Assembly: GCA_013152845.1 (NCBI GenBank)
Contig: JAADFM010000033.1
Coordinates: forward strand, 1-5,791
Direction: 5' to 3'
Source: Methanobacteriota archaeon
GTDB taxonomy: Archaea > Hydrothermarchaeota > Hydrothermarchaeia > Hydrothermarchaeales > JAADFM01
DNA length: 5,791 nt
The position numbers were made by a program, and so were the translations under genes. The number at the start of each line of letters is the position of its first letter. Position 1 is the first letter of the stretch. The notes beneath the pieces were generated by a model, which ran no database searches, was not told where the DNA came from, and was given only the letters and a program-made list of their open reading frames with translations. Positions 1 through 4,660 of the stretch are shown one piece after another.

Positions 1-529
1 CATCTTCCCACACCACGAGAACACCCTGGCCCTCACCGAGGCCTATACCGGGAAGGAGTGCGCCCGGTTCTGGCTCCACACCAGGCACCTGACGGTGGAG
101 GGCGGCAAGATGTCCAAGTCACTGCGCAACTATTACACACTGAGGGACATCCTGAAAAGGGGCCACACGCCCCGGGGGGTCAGGCTCTTCCTGCTGTCCT
201 GCCACTACAGGAAAAAGCAGGACCTCACCTTCAGGAAGCTCGCGGCAGCTGACAGGCGGGCCGAACGGCTCAGGGAGTATTACCTGGAACTCTCCAGAAA
301 CGAAAACCCCGGCCCGGTGGACAGGGGCGTGACTGAAGAAGCGGGGGAGATGCTTGAGGACTTCGAGGAGGCCATGGACGACGACCTGGATACAGGGGCC
401 GGCCTCAGGGTCCTCTGGAGGTTCGTCCGGGGGACCGGGGCCGGGGGGATGAGCGGGAAAACGGCCCGGGAGGTAAGGAAAGTCATGGACAGGATAGATT
501 CCGTCCTCGGGATTATGGGGGGTCGTTGA
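1..529 (+). CDS. cysS: Cysteinyl-tRNA synthetase, C-terminal part (5' end outside window)
   Basis: Class I aminoacyl-tRNA synthetase that charges tRNA-Cys with cysteine in the cytoplasm. The frame is open from base 2 and begins IFPHHENTLALTEAYTGKE, the conserved HHEN block of CysS that precedes the second catalytic signature. The signature itself, KMSKS, is at bases 107-121 and is followed by LRNYYTLRDIL and by RLFLLSCHYRKKQDLTF, both typical of the end of the catalytic domain. The rest is the helical anticodon-binding region, with the usual EAMDDDLDTG segment. The protein ends soon after this helical bundle, as short archaeal forms do. The HIGH motif and zinc ligands lie upstream of the window. 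Its TGA stop shares one base with the next gene's ATG (TGATG at 527-531), so it is probably co-transcribed and translationally coupled with the exporter. The internal ATG at 95 is not the real start. Confidence 0.96.
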   Translation, partial: IFPHHENTLALTEAYTGKECARFWLHTRHLTVEGGKMSKSLRNYYTLRDILKRGHTPRGVRLFLLSCHYRKKQDLTFRKLAAADRRAERLREYYLELSRNENPGPVDRGVTEEAGEMLEDFEEAMDDDLDTGAGLRVLWRFVRGTGAGGMSGKTAREVRKVMDRIDSVLGIMGGR

Positions 530-1497
530 TGGCCGTCATCGAGGTGGAGGGCCTCACCAAGGTCTATGAGAAGAAGATACGTGCCGTGGACGGGGTGAGC
601 TTCGCCATCGAAGAAGGGGAGGTCTTCGGCCTCCTGGGTCCCAACGGTGCCGGCAAGACCACCCTCCTCCACATGCTGGCCACCCTCCTGGAGCCCACCG
701 GGGGCACGGCCAGGGTCAACGGCCACGATATCAGGAAGGAGCCGGCCAAGGTGAGGGCGTCCATAGGCATCGTCTTCCAGGACCCCTCCTCCGACGACCT
801 CCTGACCGGCTACGAGAACCTCATGCTCCATGCCATGATGTTCGGGGTGCCCCGGGCCGAGTGGAAGGGGCGCATCCGCAAGGCCCTGGAGCTGGTGGAG
901 CTTACCGACAGGGCCAACGACAGGGTCAGGAAGTATTCCGGGGGGATGCGGAGGCGTCTTGAACTGGCCAGGGGGCTCCTGCACAAACCGAGGGTGCTGT
1001 TTTTGGACGAGCCCACCCTGGGCCTGGACCCGCAGTCGAGGGAGCGGGTATGGGAGTATATACAGAAACTCGTGGAAGAGGAGGGCATCACCGTCATCAT
1101 CACCACCCACTACATGGAGGAGGCCGACCACCTCTGCGACCGGGTGGCCATCATCGATTTCGGAAGGATAGCGGTCATGGACAGCCCGGCCGCACTGAAG
1201 CAGGAAATCGGGGAGAGGATCCTGCTGAAGGGGGTGGGGGGAGCATACCCCGACCTGGATTCCATGGCCTTCCTCCAGAGGGTAGAAAGAGACGGCGACC
1301 GGGTGGAGCTGTGGGTGGACGACGCATCGAAGAGGCTGAAGCCCATCCTGGAGGCCTTCCCGTCATTCGAGAAGGTGGAGATAAGGCCCCCGACCTTAAA
1401 CGATGTCTTCCTGAAATACACCGGCAGGGAGATCAGGGAGGGCAGCGCCGAGGGCGGTTTCTTCGAGAGGGCCTTGGCCAGGAGGGCCAGGAGGTGA
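529..1497 (+). CDS. ABC-2 type exporter ATP-binding subunit (DrrA-like)
   Basis: A 322-residue nucleotide-binding subunit that would drive export through the permease at 4629-5378. All catalytic elements are visible: Walker A GPNGAGKTT (residues 37-45), Q-loop Q84 in VFQDPSS, signature SGGMRRR (137-143), Walker B VLFLDEP (156-162, catalytic E161), D-loop LGLD and switch H194. About 110 further residues form the C-terminal extension seen in daunorubicin-resistance type ATPases (DUF4162-like), including the conserved RPPTLNDVFLKYTG near 287-300. I chose the ATG at 529 over the TTG at 526 because it overlaps the cysS stop and follows a G-rich ribosome binding site at 517-522. Its stop overlaps the ribosome binding site of the next gene, so the three exporter genes were built as one operon. 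The substrate cannot be read from the sequence; drugs, lipids or polysaccharides are all possible for this family. Confidence 0.95.
   Translation: MAVIEVEGLTKVYEKKIRAVDGVSFAIEEGEVFGLLGPNGAGKTTLLHMLATLLEPTGGTARVNGHDIRKEPAKVRASIGIVFQDPSSDDLLTGYENLMLHAMMFGVPRAEWKGRIRKALELVELTDRANDRVRKYSGGMRRRLELARGLLHKPRVLFLDEPTLGLDPQSRERVWEYIQKLVEEEGITVIITTHYMEEADHLCDRVAIIDFGRIAVMDSPAALKQEIGERILLKGVGGAYPDLDSMAFLQRVERDGDRVELWVDDASKRLKPILEAFPSFEKVEIRPPTLNDVFLKYTGREIREGSAEGGFFERALARRARR
1490..1497 (+). promoter_or_regulatory. Strong ribosome binding site overlapping the ATPase stop codon
   Basis: GGAGGTGA is a full match to the 3' end of archaeal 16S rRNA. It ends with the ATPase stop TGA (1495-1497) and sits four bases before the ATG at 1502. 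This supports 1502 rather than the internal ATG at 1535 as the start of the lipoprotein gene, and implies coupled translation. Confidence 0.8.
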
Positions 1498-1501
1498 TGA
1501 G

Positions 1502-2542
1502 ATGGGGAATGGCTGCCCAAGATGGTCAGGGAAGATGCCCGTAATCCTCCTGACCACCCTGGTCTTTGTGGGTGGTTGTCTCCAGGATGGAGGAGGCTCC
1601 AACTTTCCAGAGGCCAAAGAGGAATTCCCTGTCCAGGGCCTCTACTGGAGGACCGTCTCCTACTACTATTATCCGGGCATCTATGGAGACCTGTATAACC
1701 ACGAGGACAACCTCAGGTTCGTCAAAAAGGCGCGAGATGCCGGTGCTAACTACCTCCTCCTCAGGGTCTTCTACAACGGTACCGGGGAAGGCGGTCTCGT
1801 TGGAGACGACGAGGCCGCAGAGCTCTACCTCGGGGATGCCATCAAAACGGCCCACGAGTACGGTCTGGGGGTCCTCCTTGTCCCATATGTGGAGTCCAGG
1901 GAGTACTGGGTGACAAAGAAGTGGGTACTCTCCGGGGAGGAGTACAGCAGGGTCGTCCTCAGATGGGCAGAGTTCGCAGAGGAAAACGATGTGGAGATGT
2001 TTGCGCCCGGGGTTGAGATGAGTATCATCATGGATGCAGACGAGGCGGGGGAGTGGCTCAGGGCGATACTTCCCCGCATCAGGGAGGTCTACACCGGCCA
2101 GGTCGCGGTGATTGAGCATCCCTATCTCGGCAGGCCGGACCTCCTGGACGCCCACGACGCCTTTGCAGGCTACGACTGCCTGGGGATGACCGTGTTCCCC
2201 TGGAAGAAGTATGAGGGAGGGGAGATTGACATAAGGAGTATCGAGGACTACGAGAAGGAGGTCGAGGAAATAGCACAGATGACCGACGACCTGGGAGAGA
2301 GATACGGTATCGACTGCAGGCTGGCCGCCCCCCTCGGCCTGGACTTCTGGCAGGGGGAGGAGCCGACGCCGGAGGTACTGGTGGAGGTCTACGGGAGGGG
2401 CCTGGATATCCTAAAGGCCCATGGCTTCACCGGGGTCTTCCTCTTCCACTGGGCATCGGAACACGACCATCTCGGGGAGTCCAGGGAGGTGGAGGCGATG
2501 CTCAGAGAGAGGTGGACGAAGAGCCAGGGAGGGGCACCATGA
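1502..2542 (+). CDS. Predicted lipoprotein with TIM-barrel glycoside hydrolase-like domain
   Basis: A 346-residue protein. The N terminus has a basic stretch (R7, K11), a hydrophobic run from P13 to V23, and a lipobox-like VGGC with C26 as the putative lipidated cysteine. It is therefore probably exported and membrane-anchored on the outside. The rest reads as an alternating beta/alpha barrel resembling GH113/GH26-type proteins: VQGLYWR (44-50), NYLLLRVF (83-90), GLGVLLVPYVE (121-131), FAPGVEMS (167-174), YDCLGMTVFPW (224-234), CRLAAPLGLDFW (272-283) and GVFLFHWASEHD (311-322). E172 sits where the strand-4 acid/base glutamate of such barrels is expected. A second catalytic glutamate is less clear: the strand-7 position reads AAPLGLDFW with no glutamate, though E320 is near strand 8. 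It may bind or cleave a glycan, or be a non-catalytic barrel. It lies between exporter ATPase and permease, and its TGA overlaps the original permease ATG as ATGA at 2539-2542. The family call is from pattern memory and is moderate. Confidence 0.75.
   Translation: MGNGCPRWSGKMPVILLTTLVFVGGCLQDGGGSNFPEAKEEFPVQGLYWRTVSYYYYPGIYGDLYNHEDNLRFVKKARDAGANYLLLRVFYNGTGEGGLVGDDEAAELYLGDAIKTAHEYGLGVLLVPYVESREYWVTKKWVLSGEEYSRVVLRWAEFAEENDVEMFAPGVEMSIIMDADEAGEWLRAILPRIREVYTGQVAVIEHPYLGRPDLLDAHDAFAGYDCLGMTVFPWKKYEGGEIDIRSIEDYEKEVEEIAQMTDDLGERYGIDCRLAAPLGLDFWQGEEPTPEVLVEVYGRGLDILKAHGFTGVFLFHWASEHDHLGESREVEAMLRERWTKSQGGAP
2527..2534 (+). promoter_or_regulatory. Original permease ribosome binding site, now stranded
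   Basis: GGGAGGGG lies four bases before the ATG at 2539, inside the end of the lipoprotein gene. It would have served the permease when the operon was uninterrupted. The rebuilt permease start at 4629 has no comparable purine run upstream, so this site now serves only a 17-codon dead-end reading frame. Confidence 0.6.
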
Positions 2543-2570
2543 GCGAGCTGAGCGGTCTGGCGGCCCTGTG
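2537..2570 (+). repeat. Left copy of 34-base direct repeat (attL-like)
   Basis: Perfect match over 34 bases to 4627-4660, starting with the two C before the permease ATG and ending after codon CTG plus TG. Similarity stops abruptly on both sides: 2535-2536 against 4625-4626 differ, and TTTTGAAGGC follows here where GCTGAGGGAG follows there. This copy keeps the native upstream neighbour, the lipoprotein end with its ATGA overlap. It therefore marks the left junction of an insertion into the permease gene. Confidence 0.93.
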
Positions 2571-2592
2571 TTTTGAAGGCACGAAATTATAA
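2539..2592 (+). pseudogene. Truncated 5' fragment of the ABC permease gene
   Basis: The first ten codons (MSELSGLAAL) are identical to the intact permease at 4629. The frame then crosses the insertion junction and ends after CFEGTKL at TAA 2590-2592, giving a 17-residue peptide. It retains the native start context: the ATGA overlap with the upstream stop and the upstream ribosome binding site. It is a relic of the insertion, not a functional gene, although it may still be translated by coupling. Confidence 0.85.
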
Positions 2593-2594
2593 AA
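2587..2594 (+). promoter_or_regulatory. Archaeal TATA box for the membrane-anchored protein
   Basis: TTATAAAA, preceded by purine-rich CGAAA that could act as the TFB recognition element, is centred about 30 bases before the ATG at 2621. Transcription would start a few bases before that ATG, giving a nearly leaderless mRNA. This agrees with the lack of a ribosome binding site there. It lies only 17 bases inside the left repeat, so the element brings its own promoter. Confidence 0.55.
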
Positions 2595-2620
2595 GGATTA
2601 GTTGTGATTACTTCTCTAAG

Positions 2621-3505
2621 ATGAGATTATTAATACAAAAATGTGCTTTAATTGCTTTGTTTTTAACCGTTTTATGTTATCCTGTTAATGCGTATAGTAT
2701 TCAGATATGGAACGATGGGTATGGACCTAATATTAGGCCTGAAATAAACTCGATTTATGGTGTGCACGTTATCCAAGAAAACGGTGACTTAAGCTCTGAT
2801 GTGTGGATGTTTTTTATTGTTCCAAAAAATTTCACTGACAAAAGAGATGATCTCACAATTTCATTTCACCCTTGGGAGCATATACAAAACGAAAACGGAC
2901 CAATAAAAATCAATGAAATATTGATATGTGACAAACCTTATGGTGATGGTGGGTGGAGCTATGATAGGGGCTATCACGAGCCCTGTGATGAACCATATAA
3001 TTATTCAATTTCGAAAAGAGAACGTGCAGACAATTTAAAGAACTATTTTAATTATGATATCACATTCTCTCCTAAAAAATCAGATCAGAAGTTGCAACAA
3101 TTTGTTTTTAAAGTTAATTACACTACACCTCACTTTATTTTTAAACAAGGGGATTATTCGGTTGCGTGGTTGGATTATCCCAATATGCAAAATAAAAACT
3201 TTCCAATAATAAATAGTCTATTATTACCAACACAATATGACATACCCAGGTTCATCCCTGAAGCGGATAGAATTGAAATGGTGAGTTATTATGAGGGGGA
3301 TGATCGATTTTATAGATGGGCATTTGTTTTTAGGGGGGGAGATGATAAGATTGTTTGGTACTCAAATGATAAAGAACTTAAAGAGAATGAGAGGGAGCAA
3401 CAATTATTTTACACTGTACTAGGTGCAGTAATCGGTCTTTTTATTGCAACTATTCCCCCATATATTAAGCGATTTTTTGATTGGTTGCGTCAGAACATTA
3501 AATGA
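2621..3505 (+). CDS. Secreted, C-terminally membrane-anchored protein of unknown function
   Basis: I do not recognise the family. From the ATG at 2621 it is 294 residues. MRLLIQKCALIALFLTVLC is a clear signal sequence with a plausible cleavage after PVNA (A24). About 235 residues of polar, aromatic-rich, probably beta-rich extracellular domain follow. This contains three N-glycosylation sequons (NFT, NYS, NYT) and a cysteine pair (ICDKPYG and EPCDEP) that could form a disulfide. A single membrane helix, LFYTVLGAVIGLFIATIPP (262-280), is followed by a basic cytoplasmic tail, YIKRFFDWLRQNIK. The frame also opens upstream to a TTG at 2573, but that would put 16 charged residues before the signal peptide and would start upstream of the TATA box. 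Codon use is AT-rich (AAA, TTA, ATA) unlike its neighbours, a sign of transfer. After the TGA at 3503-3505 the same frame continues into a zinc-binding-like domain, so the ancestral product may have been about 60 residues longer. Confidence 0.75.
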   Translation: MRLLIQKCALIALFLTVLCYPVNAYSIQIWNDGYGPNIRPEINSIYGVHVIQENGDLSSDVWMFFIVPKNFTDKRDDLTISFHPWEHIQNENGPIKINEILICDKPYGDGGWSYDRGYHEPCDEPYNYSISKRERADNLKNYFNYDITFSPKKSDQKLQQFVFKVNYTTPHFIFKQGDYSVAWLDYPNMQNKNFPIINSLLLPTQYDIPRFIPEADRIEMVSYYEGDDRFYRWAFVFRGGDDKIVWYSNDKELKENEREQQLFYTVLGAVIGLFIATIPPYIKRFFDWLRQNIK

Positions 3506-3685
3506 TGGATTACTCAGAAATTAAATCCAAACCATGTTATTGGAAATACCAATGGGAAAAAATACTACCGTATCGACTGTGATTATCTCGATATTGTAGA
3601 AAGAAACAAAAAGCAATTTAAAAACGCAGAAGATGCCGAAAGAGATGGATATGTTGCATGCAATTCATGTAATCCTAAAGATTAA
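3506..3685 (+). pseudogene. Ada/thermonuclease-type zinc-binding-like domain, in frame behind a TGA stop
   Basis: The frame of the preceding membrane protein continues without a break for 59 codons after its TGA (3503-3505), ending at TAA 3683-3685. It reads WITQKLNPNHVIGNTNG, KKYYRIDCDYLDIVE, RNKKQFKNAEDAERDGY and VACNSCNPKD. This matches the small domain usually written GNxxSxxYHxxxCxxxx...F.s.eeA...GY.PCxxCxP, related to the Ada metal-binding domain. Visible ligand candidates are the cysteines at 3578-3580, 3659-3661 and 3668-3670. The usual histidine of YH is tyrosine here. There is no ATG, GTG or TTG start in this frame, so the segment is either the former cytoplasmic C terminus lost to a TGG-to-TGA change, a product of readthrough, or the 3' part of a separate frameshifted gene. 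Confidence 0.65.
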
Positions 3686-3732
3686 ACATACCCTCATAGT
3701 CCGCCAAGGGTCTCAGCCGGTGCCGATGGATA

Positions 3733-3740
3733 TTTAAATA
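3733..3740 (+). promoter_or_regulatory. Archaeal TATA box of the PIN toxin operon
   Basis: TTTAAATA is a near-ideal archaeal TATA box. Its centre lies about 25 bases before the ATG at 3762, which predicts transcription starting at or next to that ATG and a leaderless mRNA. No Shine-Dalgarno-like purine run is present before 3762, in agreement. ATGAGGGT at the start codon also has an inverted match, ACCCTCAT, near 3690; this could be an operator but is short. Confidence 0.65.
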
Positions 3741-3761
3741 AACCCAGCGCCATGTTTTCTC

Positions 3762-4205
3762 ATGAGGGTCTACCTCGACCTGTGCGCATGGAACAGGCCT
3801 TTTGACAGTTGGGAGGTCCAAAAGGTCAAAGATGAGGCCCATGCAGTCATTGCCCTGCTGGAACGACCCGACATAACCATCATAGGCTCACGGTTCGCCA
3901 TGCGCATGATAGAGGAGATATCTTGGGACATTAAATACGAACACGTTTCATCTCTGATGAACGAATATGTTAAAGAGATTGTAAAAGAGGAAGCTGTAAT
4001 GCTCCACCAAGCCGATATGTTACAGGCAAAATGCAGGCTGAAAAAACTGGAAGACGCCCTCCATCTGGTCATCGCCTGCCACGGAGATGCCGAGTATTTC
4101 GTTACCACCGACCAGGAACTGATAAATAAGAACAGATGCATAAAAGAGCAGTTGCAGAAGTTAGGATTCGCTCTCAATATAGCCAATCCCATGGAACTGG
4201 TGTGA
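3762..4205 (+). CDS. PIN-domain ribonuclease, probable toxin of a type II toxin-antitoxin pair
   Basis: A 147-residue protein with the compact layout of PIN/VapC-like metal-dependent RNases. MRVYLDLCAWNRPFD at the N terminus provides the first acidic residue (D6) and matches the subgroup whose members begin MRxYLDxCxxNRPFDD. E51/E52 in RMIEEISWD is the likely second acidic position. The third is D98 in LEDALHLVIAC, and the fourth D117 in FVTTDQELINK. The active-site acids are thus all present and the gene looks intact. Its TGA is four bases before the next ATG, so the two genes form a unit transcribed from the TATA box at 3733. Such proteins cleave RNA when not held by their partner; the specific target cannot be inferred here. 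Composition is intermediate between the AT-rich half of the insert and the host genes. Catalytic acids are assigned by motif position, not by alignment. Confidence 0.87.
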   Translation: MRVYLDLCAWNRPFDSWEVQKVKDEAHAVIALLERPDITIIGSRFAMRMIEEISWDIKYEHVSSLMNEYVKEIVKEEAVMLHQADMLQAKCRLKKLEDALHLVIACHGDAEYFVTTDQELINKNRCIKEQLQKLGFALNIANPMELV

Positions 4206-4209
4206 TAAG

Positions 4210-4401
4210 ATGGAAATCCTTTCTAAAGACAAAATCGAAAGAGGCATAAATGTGGTCTACAGGGAGCTAGGCGCAAAAGATGCCGTACTCTTCTTCAGGG
4301 CCATCAGCGGGGGTAAAGGGGATTTCACCCTGGACCGCACCAAGATGCCCGAGTTTACTGACAAGAACGTCAGGAAGATATTTTCCGAGCTGGCGAGATA
4401 A
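4210..4401 (+). CDS. Small protein, probable antitoxin partner of the PIN toxin
   Basis: A 63-residue protein starting four bases after the toxin stop. It resembles a small family I recall next to PIN proteins in bacteria and archaea, with the pattern LSxxxIxxxGxxxxxxxLGxxxAxxFxxxxxxGxGDYTxxR. Here this reads LSKDKIERGINVVYRELG, then AVLFFRAISGGKGDFTLDR, with GDF for the usual GDY. The C terminus NVRKIFSELAR is a short helix. The order is toxin first and antitoxin second, the reverse of most type II pairs. The ribosome binding site is weak (GGTGTGAT at 4199-4206, inside the toxin end), so translation probably depends on coupling. Antitoxin function is inferred from position, size and the recalled family pattern, not from a DNA-binding motif. 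Confidence 0.7.
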   Translation: MEILSKDKIERGINVVYRELGAKDAVLFFRAISGGKGDFTLDRTKMPEFTDKNVRKIFSELAR

Positions 4402-4409
4402 AACCTTTG

Positions 4410-4446
4410 AAAGGGCCATGGCCTATTTCAACCGGACCTGGCCTTT
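4410..4446. terminator. Possible hairpin between convergent small genes
   Basis: AAAGGGCCATGG (4410-4421) can pair with CCTGGCCTTT (4437-4446), with two single-base bulges and a 15-base loop. It is followed by CTT. It starts nine bases after the antitoxin stop and overlaps the end of the minus-strand ORF at 4428, a suitable place for a terminator. The stem is imperfect and partly reflects the GGCCATGGCC palindrome. Confidence 0.28.
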
Positions 4447-4559
4447 CTTACCGCCTTCACAATGTCCTCTACGGAAAGGCCCATTCCCTCGGCTCTTTCC
4501 TGTGCCTTCCTCACAGTCACCTTTGTAATGTCATCCATCCCAAGAATCCCCCGGGCCAT
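4428..4559 (-). CDS. Small hypothetical protein, possibly a truncated regulator or antitoxin
   Basis: On the minus strand an ATG at 4559 opens 43 codons, MARGILGMDDITKVTVRK then AQERAEGMGLSVEDIVKAVRKARSG, closing with TGA at 4428. The composition looks coding: a possible beta strand (ITKVTVRK) precedes an amphipathic helix pair with the turn GLSVEDIV, as in ribbon-helix-helix or VapB-like antitoxin tails. The start is uncertain. AAAGGTT directly abuts the ATG at 4559. A better-spaced site, AAAGGTGAT, precedes another ATG at 4584, but that frame reads only MFSKDFKGYGPGDSWDG before stopping. A single frameshift between the two would make one longer gene, so this may be a decayed antitoxin rather than a complete gene. 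It converges on the toxin-antitoxin pair within the insert. Confidence 0.4.
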   Translation of the reverse strand: MARGILGMDDITKVTVRKAQERAEGMGLSVEDIVKAVRKARSG

Positions 4560-4598
4560 AACCTTTGAAATCTTTGCTGAACATGGCCCACAATCACC

Positions 4599-4606
4599 TT
4601 TTTATT
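4599..4606 (+). promoter_or_regulatory. Possible TATA box for the reconstituted permease gene
   Basis: TTTTTATT is centred about 26 bases before the ATG at 4629, the spacing that would start a leaderless permease transcript. It lies in the element just inside the right repeat. No ribosome binding site is visible before 4629, where the sequence is CAATAGATGCCC. The box is a weaker match than those at 2587 and 3733. The complementary strand (AATAAAAA) could instead serve the minus-strand ORF. Confidence 0.4.
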
Positions 4607-4626
4607 CCCCAGACGGCAATAGATGC

Positions 4627-4660
4627 CCATGAGCGAGCTGAGCGGTCTGGCGGCCCTGTG
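4627..4660 (+). repeat. Right copy of 34-base direct repeat (attR-like)
   Basis: Identical over 34 bases to 2537-2570. It supplies CC plus the first ten codons and two bases of codon 11 of the intact permease. Integration within this block therefore left the permease protein sequence unchanged. The upstream side is element sequence, the downstream side is native gene body. Confidence 0.93.

Larger units (their letters stand above)
2571..4626. mobile_element. Inserted accessory element bounded by 34-base direct repeats
   Basis: Everything between the two permease-start repeats is foreign to the exporter operon; the repeat unit is 2090 bases counting one repeat copy. A hand count of line 2641-2700 gives 17 of 60 G+C, against 37 of 60 for line 721-780 in the resident ATPase. 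Lines 3961-4020 and 4081-4140 in the right half give 23 and 27 of 60. Contents: a membrane-anchored protein, a zinc-domain remnant, a PIN toxin with its small partner, and a minus-strand small ORF. Long repeats overlapping and rebuilding the 5' end of a gene suggest tyrosine-recombinase-like integration rather than transposition, whose target duplications are usually much shorter. No integrase, transposase, replication gene or clear terminal inverted repeat is visible, so it is non-autonomous, reduced, or was inserted in trans. Confidence 0.8.

Noticed and set aside
280..1131. Long open frame on the minus strand (283 codons) across cysS and the ATPase gene
   Set aside because: It lies opposite two clearly conserved genes, has low-complexity Pro/Gly/His/Leu-rich content and no recognisable domain; it is a mirror of GC-rich codon bias.
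2573..2620. TTG at 2573 as start of the membrane-anchored protein
   Set aside because: It would precede the TATA box and place a charged stretch ahead of a textbook signal peptide; ATG 2621 fits the promoter spacing.
3502..3582. Short frame starting ATGATG at 3502 (MMDYSEIKSK...) overlapping the TGA
   Set aside because: It stops after 26 codons and its product has no recognisable domain. The zinc-like domain is in the other frame, continuous with the upstream gene. It would matter only if an indel had split a separate gene.
2571..4626. CRISPR array, tRNA or rRNA gene within the insert
   Set aside because: I saw no regularly spaced repeats, no cloverleaf-like stretch with a TTCGAATC-type arm, and no rRNA-like sequence.
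2537..4660. The 34-base repeat as an assembly artefact or a transposon target-site duplication
   Set aside because: The two copies have different, biologically sensible flanks, and the repeat edges coincide with loss and gain of native context. A 34-base duplication is much longer than usual transposase products. An assembly error cannot be fully excluded without reads.
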